Shown: piece by piece, positions 1 to 7,745 of the stretch
How positions within the stretch are numbered: the first letter of the stretch is position 1
How the letters are laid out: the number at the start of each line of letters is the position of its first letter
Source of the DNA: an uncultured Rhodopirellula sp.
Lineage (GTDB): Bacteria > Planctomycetota > Planctomycetia > Pirellulales > Pirellulaceae
DNA length: 9,114 nt
Reading direction: 5' to 3'
Assembly: GCA_913061385.1 (NCBI GenBank)
Contig: CAJXTM010000088.1
Coordinates: 1-9,114 of the forward strand
Translations under genes and position numbers: made by a program
The notes under the pieces: generated by a model
The model's input: only the letters and a program-made list of their open reading frames with translations
What the model was told of the DNA's origin: nothing
Databases searched by the model: none

Positions 1-46
1 AGATCAGCCTCGGTCTCGTGGGCTCGGAGATGTGTATAAGAGACAG
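1..46. other. Unclipped Nextera P7/Read-2 adapter with i7 index (artefact)
   Basis: Bases 13-46 are identical to the 34-base Nextera Read-2 transposase adapter and end in the 19-base Tn5 mosaic end AGATGTGTATAAGAGACAG (28-46). Bases 5-12 (CAGCCTCG) occupy exactly the i7 index slot, and from memory match the Nextera N710 index. Bases 1-4 (AGAT) fit the end of the P7 primer. The adapter sequence is established knowledge and the match is direct. Nothing before base 47 belongs to the organism, so any reading frame or repeat that uses these bases is artificial. Confidence 0.98.
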
Positions 47-1827
47 CTGCTGCCGTGGTTGCGAATAATGGCGGTGTTGGCACGTTGCCGGGAGGTACAT
101 ACCAGTATCGATTTACTCTAGTCGATACAGCAGGTGCCGAAGCAACTCCAAGTGTTTCGCTCAGCTCAACTGTGGGCGCTGGTGGGCGGATCCAACTGAG
201 CAATCTGCCTCAGGAGAGTACGGGGAATTACCCTTCTGTGAATGTCTATCGAACAGGGCCCGATGGAAGCGATTTCTTCCTGCTCGGAACAGCTGCCGCG
301 GGTGGCACATTCGATGATGATGGGTCAACTCCGTTGTCGGCGACGCCTTTGGATGACACTACGCTGACCGGCAACTACTCATACATGGTGACCTATTACC
401 GTAGCGGCGAGGTAGAGAGTCGGCCGAGCGAATTGATCGGGCCACAGAACGTAGTGAATGGACGAGTCTCGTTGACAAACCTGCCGGTACCCCCGGTACC
501 TGGACCCGAAAGTGGTTTCCCTGCCTACGATGAGATTCGGATTTACCGAAACTTGGGTGGTGACCAAAACAATTACTATCTGGTCGATACCGTTGCACCG
601 GGTTCAAACTACACCGATTCAAAGTCAGATGCCGAGATCGCAGACTTGTCGGTTGCTGGAAATCAATTAGTGGATCTTGATGGTCCCACGATCACCAGCA
701 ACACACTTTTGACAGATGTTCTTAAACGGGATGGTCTGACGTATCAGAGTGCGTTTGAAATAGGTGATCTCAGTTACAGTGGTCGAAAAGGTGGTCGCGC
801 GTTAGGAACGAAACAGCTTGAAATTGCACAAACTACGACGGTTCAGGACTTTGTTGACTTTTTAGAGTCGGCATCGGGTCTTCAGAATTTGCTCATTGAT
901 TCGCAGAATCCTATTCTCGCATCCGAAAATAATATTCCCGGCGAGAGTGGTGAATTGGTTCCTGGGGGATACATTCAGGATGGAACCATTCGTTTCGTTA
1001 GTAACACTGGCGAACTCAATGCACTCGAAATTGATCTTTCTGCATTTCGAGTTGAGAATGCCGTCGGCGACGTGACAACACCTAACCTTGCGTTTGGAAC
1101 GCTACAGGAAGCACAAGGTCAGAGCGCGGTCAGTGACTTTATCGTTTATGACTCGCTTGGTGTTCCGTTGAATGTGCGAGTCACTGCAACGCTTGAGGGT
1201 CGGACCAACGAGCAGACCATCTATCGATGGTATGCCGACAGTGCGGAAAACCAATCCGTTACGGGAACGGACATTTCAGTGGGAACTGGTTTGCTGCGTT
1301 TTGATGGTAACGGAAACTTTGTTTCAGCAACCAATGACAGTATTGCGATCGATCGTGTGGGCGTGCCCAGTGTAAATCCACTGCAGTTCGATCTCGACTT
1401 CAGCCAAGTCTCTGGCCTAGCCACTCAAGAAGCGAATTTGGCAGCCACCCGTCAAGATGGTAGCCCTCCGGGGGTCCTGACAAGTTTTGTGGTGGGCGAA
1501 GATGGGACGTTGCGGGGTGTGTTTGGAAACGGAGTAACACGTGATCTCGGTCAATTGCAGTTGGCCAGATTTGCCAACCCCGTCGGTTTGGAATCGCGTG
1601 GTTTGAACGTGTTTGCCAAAGGAGTCAACACTGGACTGCCCGTTCAAGGTGCTCCCGGGGAAAATGGAATCGGAGGTGTGATTGGTGGGGCTCTAGAATT
1701 GAGTAACACCGATATCGGAAAAGACCTCGTCGAACTGGTGATGGCAAGTACTCAATATCGAGGGAACAGCCGCGTGATCACGACCAGCCAGCAATTGCTC
1801 GATGAATTACTGAATCTGCGAAGGTAG
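47..1827 (+). CDS. flgE: Flagellar hook protein FlgE, C-terminal part (5' truncated by insert end)
   Basis: Structural subunit of the flagellar hook, the curved joint between rod and filament, exported through the flagellar type III apparatus. The frame is open from the first insert base; GTG at 55 is only the first possible start codon, not the real one. Numbering from that GTG, residues 15-100 and 106-200 are two similar beta-rich (FN3/Ig-like) repeats, each with G.Y.Y, GR(I/V).L(S/T)NLP and (N/R)(V/I)YR segments. Residues 360-378 (SDFIVYDSLGVPLNVRVT) are the FlgE domain-2 signature. Residues 474-534 carry the ...DGTLRG.F.NG..R.LGQ..LA.FANP.GL stretch. Residues 543-590 form the D0 C-terminal helix, GGALELSNTDIGKDLVEL to the LLNLR end, matching enterobacterial FlgE closely. 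The N-terminal D0 domain (LFG.LSGL type) is missing because of the contig edge. It ends in tandem stops TAG TGA. Identification is firm. Confidence 0.93.
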
Positions 1828-1865
1828 TGATTCATTTGTGGATAGTGCACACGCCGCGGCGGTTT

Positions 1866-1920
1866 AGCAGCCTTGTTTCTAATTGAACTGGCTGTTTCGA
1901 AGTGATGAGTTTCGTTTTTT
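1866..1920 (+). terminator. Possible terminator region after flgE
   Basis: About 40 bases after the flgE stop, AGCAGCC (1866-1872) can pair with GGCTGTT (1890-1896), one pair being a G-U. It is followed by a small CGAA/TTCG stem (1898-1901 with 1911-1914) that runs directly into a six-T tract (1915-1920). Each stem is short, so this is a weak intrinsic terminator candidate supported mainly by the T-tract and its position. Confidence 0.35.
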
Positions 1921-1946
1921 CGACAGTCTGACTGCAGGCACCCTAG

Positions 1947-1971
1947 ATTGTGCAGCTTAAATCAGCACAAT
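1947..1971. repeat. 7-bp perfect dyad upstream of proS
   Basis: ATTGTGC (1947-1953) and GCACAAT (1965-1971) are perfect inverted repeats around an 11-base AT-rich centre. The RNA stem would extend by a G-U and an A-U pair. It lies about 130 bases before the proS start and after the flgE T-tract. It could be a second terminator stem, an operator or a leader hairpin. The rest of 1828-2099 holds no gene I can support. Confidence 0.3.
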
Positions 1972-2099
1972 TTGACTTCAATGGATCACAGCTCGTGACT
2001 GTTGCTGACCAAACCGCGTCAGTGACGGATCAACTCTCACGAGTTTGGTTGTGTTCCATGCTTTCCAAGGTCATCCCCATCCAACGGTAGAACTTTCTG

Positions 2100-3608
2100 A
2101 TGGCAAAAGCTCCTAAGAATGCAATCAGCCCCTCGCGTGCAGAAGACTATCCTGAATGGTATCAGCAGGTCATTCGTGCGTCTGACTTGGCTGAAAATAG
2201 TCCCGTCCGAGGTTGCATGGTCATCAAGCCATGGGGCTACCGGCTGTGGGAAAATATGCAACGTGCTCTGGATGACATGTTCAAGGCCACCGGGCATCAG
2301 AATGCCTACTTTCCTCTCTTCATTCCAATGAGCTTCCTCGAGAAGGAAGCTGAGCATGTAGAGGGATTTGCCAAGGAATGCGCGGTTGTGACTCATCATC
2401 GTCTCGAGCCGGATCCCGATGGTGGATTGCGACCCGCTGGCAAGCTTGAAGAGCCATTGATCGTACGTCCTACCAGTGAGACGATCATCGGAGCGACCTA
2501 TGCCAAATGGGTTCAGAGCTATCGTGATCTTCCCATTTTGATCAATCAATGGGCCAATGTTGTGCGTTGGGAAATGCGCACACGGATGTTCCTGAGGACA
2601 GCCGAGTTTCTTTGGCAGGAAGGACACACTGTGCACGCCACCAGTGAGGAAGCAATTGCTGAAACCGAACAGATGATCGATGTCTATGCCGATTTTGCTG
2701 AAAACTGGATGGCGATGCCGGTGATCATCGGCAGCAAGACGGCTGATGAAAGATTCCCGGGCGCCGTGGAAACGCTTTCCATTGAGGCAATGATGCAGGA
2801 TCGAAAGGCCCTGCAGGCCGGGACAAGCCATTTTCTGGGGCAGAATTTCTCGAAAGCACAGGAAATTGCATTTCAGGCCGAGAATGGAGAGCGGGAGTAC
2901 GCGTGGACCACAAGCTGGGGTGTCTCGACCCGTCTGGTGGGAGCACTGATCATGAGCCACAGCGATGACGATGGGCTTGTGATTCCGCCCCGATTGGCAC
3001 CTGCACAAGTGGTGATACTGCCGATTTATCGCGACGATTCACAGCGTGCAGAGGTCCTGGAGTACGTCGGGAAAGTGAAAGAGGAGCTTTCAGCACAGCA
3101 ATATGAAGGTAGCCCGATTCGGGTTGAAATTGATGATCGTGACATTCGTGGTGGTGAAAAAAAATGGCACCATGTGAAACGGGGCGTGCCAGTCCGTTTG
3201 GAAATTGGACCAAAGGATATCCAAAAGGATGCTGTTTTTCTGGGACGAAGGGATCAGCCCAAAAGTGCTCCCATGAGTCGGGGAGAATTGATTGCTGGAA
3301 TCGCTCCGCTGCTTGCTGAAATGCAACAGGGACTGTTTGATGCCGCCGCAAAATTGCGGGACGATAATTCCTGTGTGATCACCAATGAGTCAGACTTCCG
3401 AGATTTCTTTACGCCGGAGAATGAACAAGATATTCACGGCGGATTTGCCCACTGCCACTTTTCATCAGAGGAAGAACTTCAGCCTTTATTGAAAGAACTG
3501 AAGGTCACCATCCGCTGTATCCCCAGAGACGGAAACGATGAGCCTGGAACCTGTTTCTTGACAGGAAAACCTGCAGAGAAAAAAGCTATCTTCGCCAAGG
3601 CGTACTAG
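2100..3608 (+). CDS. proS: Prolyl-tRNA synthetase, short archaeal/eukaryotic-type (class IIa)
   Basis: Charges tRNA-Pro with proline using ATP, in the cytoplasm. The 502 residues fit the short ProRS type, which lacks the large INS editing domain of E. coli-type enzymes. Class II features in order: the motif-1 region with FPLFIPMSFL (71-80); the RPTSET proline loop (123-128); motif 2 RWEMRTRMFLRTAEFLWQEG (156-175); motif 3 from GVSTRLVGALIMSHSDDDG (274-292) into the PPRLAP linker; an anticodon-binding alpha/beta domain from about 302 to 410; and a C-terminal domain ending in FAKAY, with the terminal tyrosine typical of this subfamily. The usual CGxxxCE...CxxCG zinc site is degraded: the first pair reads HCHFSSEEE (451-459) and the second CFLTG (485-489). 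The start is fixed because an in-frame TAG lies at 2088-2090 and ATG 2100 is the first standard start. No strong Shine-Dalgarno is visible. Confidence 0.97.
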   Translation: MAKAPKNAISPSRAEDYPEWYQQVIRASDLAENSPVRGCMVIKPWGYRLWENMQRALDDMFKATGHQNAYFPLFIPMSFLEKEAEHVEGFAKECAVVTHHRLEPDPDGGLRPAGKLEEPLIVRPTSETIIGATYAKWVQSYRDLPILINQWANVVRWEMRTRMFLRTAEFLWQEGHTVHATSEEAIAETEQMIDVYADFAENWMAMPVIIGSKTADERFPGAVETLSIEAMMQDRKALQAGTSHFLGQNFSKAQEIAFQAENGEREYAWTTSWGVSTRLVGALIMSHSDDDGLVIPPRLAPAQVVILPIYRDDSQRAEVLEYVGKVKEELSAQQYEGSPIRVEIDDRDIRGGEKKWHHVKRGVPVRLEIGPKDIQKDAVFLGRRDQPKSAPMSRGELIAGIAPLLAEMQQGLFDAAAKLRDDNSCVITNESDFRDFFTPENEQDIHGGFAHCHFSSEEELQPLLKELKVTIRCIPRDGNDEPGTCFLTGKPAEKKAIFAKAY

Positions 3609-3614
3609 TCACTT

Positions 3615-3654
3615 TGTGGTTTCGCGATGCTGGACGATTCGCGAAACACATTTT
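3615..3654 (+). terminator. Intrinsic terminator of proS
   Basis: GTTTCGCGA (3619-3627) pairs perfectly with TCGCGAAAC (3639-3647). After one bulged G (3618) three more pairs form (3615-3617 with 3648-3650). The loop is 11 bases and the stem is followed at once by TTTT (3651-3654). It sits seven bases after the proS stop. On the opposite strand the stem is followed by AAA-type bases' complement and no T-tract, so it is oriented for proS. Confidence 0.75.
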
Positions 3655-3688
3655 CATGGGTTTCAGGTTTTCGTATCCGAGGTTCGGC

Positions 3689-3706
3689 ACCGCGTATAAA
3701 CGCGGT
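3689..3706. repeat. Second hairpin in the proS/ruvA convergent gap
   Basis: ACCGCGT (3689-3695) and ACGCGGT (3700-3706) form a perfect 7-bp stem with an ATAA tetraloop, 15 bases beyond the ruvA stop when read on the minus strand. A further 4-bp stem, CCGA/TCGG, abuts it at 3678-3688. There is no clear T-tract on either strand, so it may be a ruvA 3'-end stabilising or termination hairpin; that role is inferred from position only. Confidence 0.45.
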
Positions 3707-3720
3707 TTCGTTCAACTGGT

Positions 3721-4356
3721 TCATGCTGAACGCTGGTAAATGGCAGTCAACAGTGACTCGGTGTCTTTGAATTTCTTGCCGCCTGCCATCGTTTCATCAA
3801 TCAGCTTGCGGGCATCTGCTTCACTGTGCCCCAATGTGATTAAGGCATCAAACGTTTCGCTGATGACGGCTGAAGCTGCGTTCCCTTTGTTGCCATTTTC
3901 GCTGGTGACTGCTTGCCTTTCGACCATCAAGGCGAAGCGTGGCATCTTGCGACGTAGCTTGGCGATCACGCGTTCGCTCGTGGCTGGCCCGACCCCCGGC
4001 AATGCAGATAGCCCTTTCGCGTCCTGTTCTTCGATGAGCACGGCAAGCTCCTTGACGGGACGAACCATGGCACGGAGTGCTTTTTTGACTCCCACGCCGT
4101 CGACGCTGCAGAACAGATCAAAAAATTGACGTTCCGGTTCTGTCATGAATCCGATCAGACGCGGTGTCAGGCGACCACCCTGGGCATTTCCCTCGATGTA
4201 GTCCAATGTATGAAGACGAGTCTTCTGGCCGATGCTGTTTTGCAGCATGCGGCGAGTGTAGTCGGCTACCAGTACTTCATATTCGAACGGGGCGGCTTCA
4301 ATGGTGACAGCAGTTTCACTGACGCGAACCAGTGTTCCGGCGATGGTAACGATCAA
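3721..4356 (-). CDS. ruvA: Holliday junction branch-migration protein RuvA
   Basis: RuvA tetramers bind four-way DNA junctions and load the RuvB helicase for branch migration during recombinational repair. The 211 residues match the usual length (about 200). The OB-fold domain covers roughly 1-65, beginning [10 protein letters not shown]. Two helix-hairpin-helix motifs are clear: [14 protein letters not shown] (84-97) and [16 protein letters not shown] (119-134). A flexible linker follows (about 148-162), then the C-terminal RuvB-contacting three-helix domain (164-211). The start is TTG at 4354-4356, preceded by GGAG with nine bases of spacing. An in-frame TAA at 4375-4377 leaves no ATG or GTG alternative. 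It lies 84 bases downstream of ruvC on the same strand. ruvB is not in the window. Confidence 0.96.
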   Translation of the reverse strand: MIVTIAGTLVRVSETAVTIEAAPFEYEVLVADYTRRMLQNSIGQKTRLHTLDYIEGNAQGGRLTPRLIGFMTEPERQFFDLFCSVDGVGVKKALRAMVRPVKELAVLIEEQDAKGLSALPGVGPATSERVIAKLRRKMPRFALMVERQAVTSENGNKGNAASAVISETFDALITLGHSEADARKLIDETMAGGKKFKDTESLLTAIYQRSA

Positions 4357-4440
4357 GAGTGAGTACTCCGGGGCTTATAAAGTTCTTATTCGATGCCAAC
4401 GTGTCTGTCTGGTGAATTCCAGTCCAGGCGGAATCGAAGG

Positions 4441-5007
4441 TCAGGAAGATTTTGTGAGAGCCGACATGGCCGTGCCGTCGCCCAAATGGTAGCCGCATAA
4501 TGCAATCGCCAAGGCATCTGCCACGTCCGCAGGTTCAGGCAGGCTTGCCAAGCCCAATTGCATTTTGACGGCGAGCTGGATTTGGTGTTTGGGGGCGTGT
4601 CCATTACCCGTCATGACTTTTTTCACGCGAGTGGGTTCAAAGTGAAGCACATTGATGTTGGCTTGTGCAGCTGCAAGACAGATGACGCCTCGTGCGTGTC
4701 CCATCAGAATTGCAGTGCGTGGACGTTCATAGTGAGAGAATAGTTGCTCCAGCGACATCACGTCAGGTTGGTGTGCTTCGATTACCTCTCGCAGGCCGCT
4801 GTGAATTTCATTCAGCCGTTGTTCGATACTGTCCTTAGGTTTACTACGGATGATGCCGGCTTCGATCAACTTGATTGTGCCAGGCATAGGCATCGAACCA
4901 TTGGGTGAACCGACTTCAATCACACCGTATCCAGTGGTGTTTAAGCCAGGGTCTACTCCCAAAATTCGGCGTTTGGACGAACTCAACGTCACGAGCTGCG
5001 TTCCCAA
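4441..5007 (-). CDS. ruvC: Crossover junction endodeoxyribonuclease RuvC
   Basis: Resolves Holliday junctions by paired nicks as the nuclease of the RuvABC resolvasome. The 188-residue RNase-H-like fold shows the full metal-binding acidic set, numbered from the TTG start: D19 in [15 protein letters not shown]87 in SLEQLF, and D161 and D164 in [12 protein letters not shown]. The [21 protein letters not shown] block (124-144) is also diagnostic. The first possible start is TTG 5005-5007, since an in-frame TGA lies at 5047-5049 and no ATG occurs before the catalytic core. An AGAGGG stretch just upstream of that TTG is a good ribosome-binding site. GTG at 4990-4992, which would overlap the cysS stop as GTGA, is an alternative start. 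The gene overlaps the end of cysS by 19 bases (TTG) or 3-4 bases (GTG), implying translational coupling. Confidence 0.95.
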   Translation of the reverse strand: MGTQLVTLSSSKRRILGVDPGLNTTGYGVIEVGSPNGSMPMPGTIKLIEAGIIRSKPKDSIEQRLNEIHSGLREVIEAHQPDVMSLEQLFSHYERPRTAILMGHARGVICLAAAQANINVLHFEPTRVKKVMTGNGHAPKHQIQLAVKMQLGLASLPEPADVADALAIALCGYHLGDGTAMSALTKSS

Positions 5008-6662
5008 CTGGTTCCCTCTTTTTTGTCCAGCAAGGCAACACCAAGTTCAGTCAAACGATCACGTATCGCATCGCCTGTTGCGTAGTCCTTGCGTTCTCGA
5101 GCTTCCTTGCGCAGGTTGATCAACAACTTAACCACGTCGTCGAGTAAATCGGTGTCTGCCTCATCTCCGCTGCCACCACCGAGTACCGGTTTTAGGAAAA
5201 TTCCAAGAACGCTGGTCAACTCGCGAATGACAGTTGCCGCTTTGATCAGTGACACAACCGCTGGTAAATTGAGTTCCGCAGCCGGTCCCAGTGAGTGTTG
5301 ATCAATGTGTCGGTTCAATGTACGAAGCGAATCGAACAACACGCTGATTGCCGCACCCGTATTGAAATCATCATCCATCGAGGATAGGAACTTCTCACGT
5401 GCTGAGTGCATTTCCAAAAGCAGCGAATCCTCTCCGGGAGAAAATTCGCCTTGAGTGCGGCATGTACCCAGCGGCAGGTCGTAGAAATATTGACCGGGGT
5501 ATTGGCTACTTTCCTGAAGAGATGTGATTTCATTAAAACGATCAAAGAAACGATAGAAAGCTTCCAGTGATGTGCCTGCTTCCTGCAAACCATCTTCGTT
5601 GTAGACAATGGTTGATCGGTAGTGCGTCCTCAAAAGAAAGAATCGAATTCTTTCTCCAGTATGCCTGCGGATTACAGTCGACAGCCCACCGTCTCCTTTG
5701 CTCCGGCTGATTTTCCCTGCGGAGGCATCTTCGGCTGATTCTTCTCGATCACTCTTGCCACCCACTTTGCCTTTTTCACCAGCTCGCATCAAACCATTGT
5801 GCATCCAATATTTAACCATCGGTGCATCGTGGCAGCAGCCACTTTGGGCAAGCTCGTTTTCATGGTGAGGGAACATCAAGTCGAGGCCACCTCCATGGAT
5901 GTCAAAAGTGTTTCCTAAAATTTCATGACTCATCGCGGAGCACTCAATGTGCCATCCAGGGCGTCCAGGACCCCAAGGACTATCCCATGCAATCGAATCG
6001 CCCTTCGAGCTTTTCCAGAGAGCAAAGTCACCAGGGGAACGTTTCTTAGCAGCGGCCTCGCCCCCCTCACCTTGTTGTGATTCCATGCTTCGATTGGATA
6101 GCTGACCGTAATTGCTGTCCTTGGCAACATCAAAGAAAACATCACCGTCGACCGCGTAGGCGTAGTCCTTGTCCTCCAGAGCCTTGATAAAGGAGATGAT
6201 GTGTGGCATGTGATCTGTGGCACGCGGCAGATAGTCGATCTGGTTGACGCCCAGTTCTCGCAAATTCGATAAATAATCTGCGGTCATTTCGCATGCAATC
6301 TGGCTCATTGGGATGCCACGTTCCCGACTTTTGGCGATCAGCTTGTCGTCCACATCGGTGATGTTCACAACCCAAGTTACGTCATACCCGCTGAAACGCA
6401 GGTAACGCTTGATGGTGTCGAAAATGACGGGACCGACCATGTGTCCGATATGTGACTCCGCATAGACGGTTGGGCCACAGAGGTAGATCCCAACTTTCGG
6501 CGGGTGAAGCGGTTCGAACGGTTCCTTGGTCTTGCTAAGCGTGTTGTAAACACGGATTGCCGGTTTATTGGTCGACGTGTCAGAGTCATTTTGGCTTGCA
6601 GTCGCGGTGCTCATCTTTGTCGTCTGATAGAGAATGGATCGCTGAAGAAAATTTGTTTTCAT
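4989..6662 (-). CDS. cysS: Cysteinyl-tRNA synthetase (class Ia)
   Basis: Charges tRNA-Cys with cysteine. 557 residues from ATG 6660-6662, longer than the roughly 460 of E. coli. Class I features: the HIGH motif at 71-74 in [13 protein letters not shown]; the predicted zinc ligands C62, C241 (WHIECSAMS), H266 and E270 (FPHHENE); NITDVDDK (100-107); and a KMSKS-equivalent reading KISRS (317-321). About 20 extra polar residues (298-316, G/K/E/D/S/A-rich) lie between GEK and KISRS, where standard enzymes run directly GEKMSKS. Another polar, alanine/glycine-rich stretch lies at 196-208. The C-terminal anticodon region holds typical [20 protein letters not shown] (the R..K.YA.AD.IR.. signature). 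An in-frame TGA directly precedes ATG 6662. The first 16 residues look unconserved and neither start has a clear Shine-Dalgarno, so ATG 6612-6614 (MSTATASQ...) may be the true start. Confidence 0.96.
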   Translation of the reverse strand: MKTNFLQRSILYQTTKMSTATASQNDSDTSTNKPAIRVYNTLSKTKEPFEPLHPPKVGIYLCGPTVYAESHIGHMVGPVIFDTIKRYLRFSGYDVTWVVNITDVDDKLIAKSRERGIPMSQIACEMTADYLSNLRELGVNQIDYLPRATDHMPHIISFIKALEDKDYAYAVDGDVFFDVAKDSNYGQLSNRSMESQQGEGGEAAAKKRSPGDFALWKSSKGDSIAWDSPWGPGRPGWHIECSAMSHEILGNTFDIHGGGLDLMFPHHENELAQSGCCHDAPMVKYWMHNGLMRAGEKGKVGGKSDREESAEDASAGKISRSKGDGGLSTVIRRHTGERIRFFLLRTHYRSTIVYNEDGLQEAGTSLEAFYRFFDRFNEITSLQESSQYPGQYFYDLPLGTCRTQGEFSPGEDSLLLEMHSAREKFLSSMDDDFNTGAAISVLFDSLRTLNRHIDQHSLGPAAELNLPAVVSLIKAATVIRELTSVLGIFLKPVLGGGSGDEADTDLLDDVVKLLINLRKEARERKDYATGDAIRDRLTELGVALLDKKEGTSWERSS

Positions 6663-6693
6663 TCATTGAGCGGAGAGGCCAGAATCCGGGAAT

Positions 6694-6721
6694 TTATTTG
6701 CAATCAATTGCTTGCAAATAA
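6694..6721. repeat. Perfect 10-bp dyad in the cysS leader
   Basis: TTATTTGCAA (6694-6703) and TTGCAAATAA (6712-6721) are perfect inverted repeats around TCAATTGC, whose core CAATTG is itself palindromic. The whole element is almost fully symmetric. It begins 32 bases upstream of ATG 6662 on the cysS strand. It could be an operator or a leader hairpin. There is no following T-tract on the minus strand, so a terminator is less likely. Confidence 0.5.
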
Positions 6722-6757
6722 GTCGAAGGATCCGCTTCTCCACCCGTCAAGCTGGGG

Positions 6758-6763
6758 ATTATA
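6758..6763 (-). promoter_or_regulatory. Isolated TATAAT -10 box upstream of cysS
   Basis: On the minus strand the exact hexamer TATAAT lies about 95 bases before ATG 6662. I found no convincing -35 at 16-18 bases spacing, so the match may be chance. If real, transcription would begin near 6750 and the 6694-6721 dyad would lie in the 5' leader. The rest of 6664-6957 shows no gene; it holds only a short GGGCG/CGCCC stem around 6786-6803. Confidence 0.22.
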
Positions 6764-6928
6764 GGGGCTGATCCTTTTTCTGCAGAGGGCGATTTTCGAC
6801 GCCCCAGAGAGAGCGGGTTGACTGCCCTGCTCTTCCGCCGGGTCAAGCGGTTACTCACGCTTGATACCGACCGAGGCAGAACCGATCAACGCCGATGCTG
6901 CAAACCCCTAGGAATTCACTGAGATTAC

Positions 6929-6952
6929 GTCTGGTTTACTGTGAAAACCGAC
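6929..6952 (-). terminator. Weak stem-loop just after ispF
   Basis: Read on the minus strand, GTCGGTTT pairs with AAACC-A-GAC (a 5-bp stem, one bulged base, then 3 bp) around a 7-base loop, a few bases beyond the ispF stop. There is no T-tract after it, so it is a tentative 3'-end or terminator structure supported only by location. Confidence 0.25.
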
Positions 6953-6957
6953 ACAAA

Positions 6958-7470
6958 TCAGATTTTGTAGACCAGCACGACCACCCTCGCTGCGATCGCC
7001 TCTCCGTGACCAATCGGACCGGTGCCCTCCCCTGTTTTGGCTTTGATACCAATGCGATCGGTGGGCGTCTCGGTGATTTCGGCAATCGCTGCTTTCATCG
7101 CGTCAATGTGGCCGGCCATTTTGGGCCGTTCTGCAAGGATGACACAGTCCATATTGGCAATTTCCATCCCATGCTGCCGTAGACGTTTGATCGCTTCGTG
7201 CAGGAAGTCCGCACTATTACGATCATGATTTTCCTCAGCATTGTCTGGGAATAGTCGTCCAATATCTTGCTCAGCAACCGAGCCCAGGATGGCGTCGGTG
7301 ACCGCGTGCAAAAGGACGTCCGCATCGCTGTGTCCGATGCTATGTACTGGGCAGTCCACATCGATGCCTCCAATTCGAAGTGGGCCTCCGCTGCCGAGCC
7401 GGTGGGTGTCGTAACCGAGTCCGACTCGGATCGGTGGAATCGATGCTGCCATGGGAGTTTTTTCATTCAT
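6958..7470 (-). CDS. ispF: 2-C-methyl-D-erythritol 2,4-cyclodiphosphate synthase
   Basis: Fifth enzyme of the MEP (non-mevalonate) isoprenoid pathway: converts CDP-ME 2-phosphate to ME-cyclodiphosphate with release of CMP, as a zinc-dependent trimer. 170 residues, compared with about 159 in E. coli. Metal ligands are visible in GLGYDTHRL (D21, H23) and GHSDADVLLHAVTDAILG (H55), with H47 of the conserved HSD also present. DIGRLFPD (69-76) and ILAERPKM (111-118) are family blocks. The 143-157 block KAKTGEGTGPIGHGE corresponds to the KATTTEKLGFTGRGE segment of E. coli, keeping the glutamate (E148) that contacts the active-site metal region. ATG 7468-7470 is the first start, and M7 (7450-7452) is an alternative. 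Neither has a strong Shine-Dalgarno. It is on the same strand as cysS but separated by 295 bases, so it is probably a separate transcript. Confidence 0.96.
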   Translation of the reverse strand: MNEKTPMAASIPPIRVGLGYDTHRLGSGGPLRIGGIDVDCPVHSIGHSDADVLLHAVTDAILGSVAEQDIGRLFPDNAEENHDRNSADFLHEAIKRLRQHGMEIANMDCVILAERPKMAGHIDAMKAAIAEITETPTDRIGIKAKTGEGTGPIGHGEAIAARVVVLVYKI

Positions 7471-7745
7471 ATAGAATCTAAACTTGATTCGGTCTGTATA
7501 CCTTGAGGCATTCTAAGGTGCCACTATTTGCGGTTGTTACGATCAGGCATGAGCAAACGCCGGGGGCTGAGTGGATCAGATGGCGGCATCTATCGGCAGC
7601 CACTCATCCAGATAATGGAGGGATTTGCAGCCGCCCCTATCGTCGCTGCCCTAGATTTCAGGCTCGCCCAATTTGTGACGGCTTTGAACATCGGGCTGCG
7701 TACCTACAATAACCGACTTTCCCTCGTCTGCGAGCCATACAGCCC
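7471..7745. promoter_or_regulatory. Divergent intergenic region between ispF and the ABC gene
   Basis: This 275-base gap separates two divergently transcribed genes and must hold both promoters. Candidates are weak: TACAAT at 7705-7710 with TTGAAC at 7684-7689 (a short 15-base spacer) for the ABC gene. Nested helices are possible at 7568-7606: TGAGTGG with CCACTCA outside, and AGATG/CATCT with a GCGG tetraloop inside. A small GAATC/GATTC dyad lies at 7474-7490. I see no tRNA and no convincing gene here. Confidence 0.35.

Noticed and set aside
2017..2027. CGTCA-G-TGACG mini-palindrome upstream of proS
   Set aside because: An 11-base symmetric site of this size is expected by chance, and nothing else marks it as an operator.
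2037..3008. 323-residue minus-strand open frame
   Set aside because: It is wholly antisense to most of proS, has low-complexity His/Pro/Cys-rich content and no recognisable motif; a shadow of a strongly conserved gene.
6663..6957. tRNA or small gene between cysS and ispF
   Set aside because: I found no cloverleaf-like arrangement or T-loop sequence. The only frame there (6504-6764, plus) is antisense to the start of cysS.
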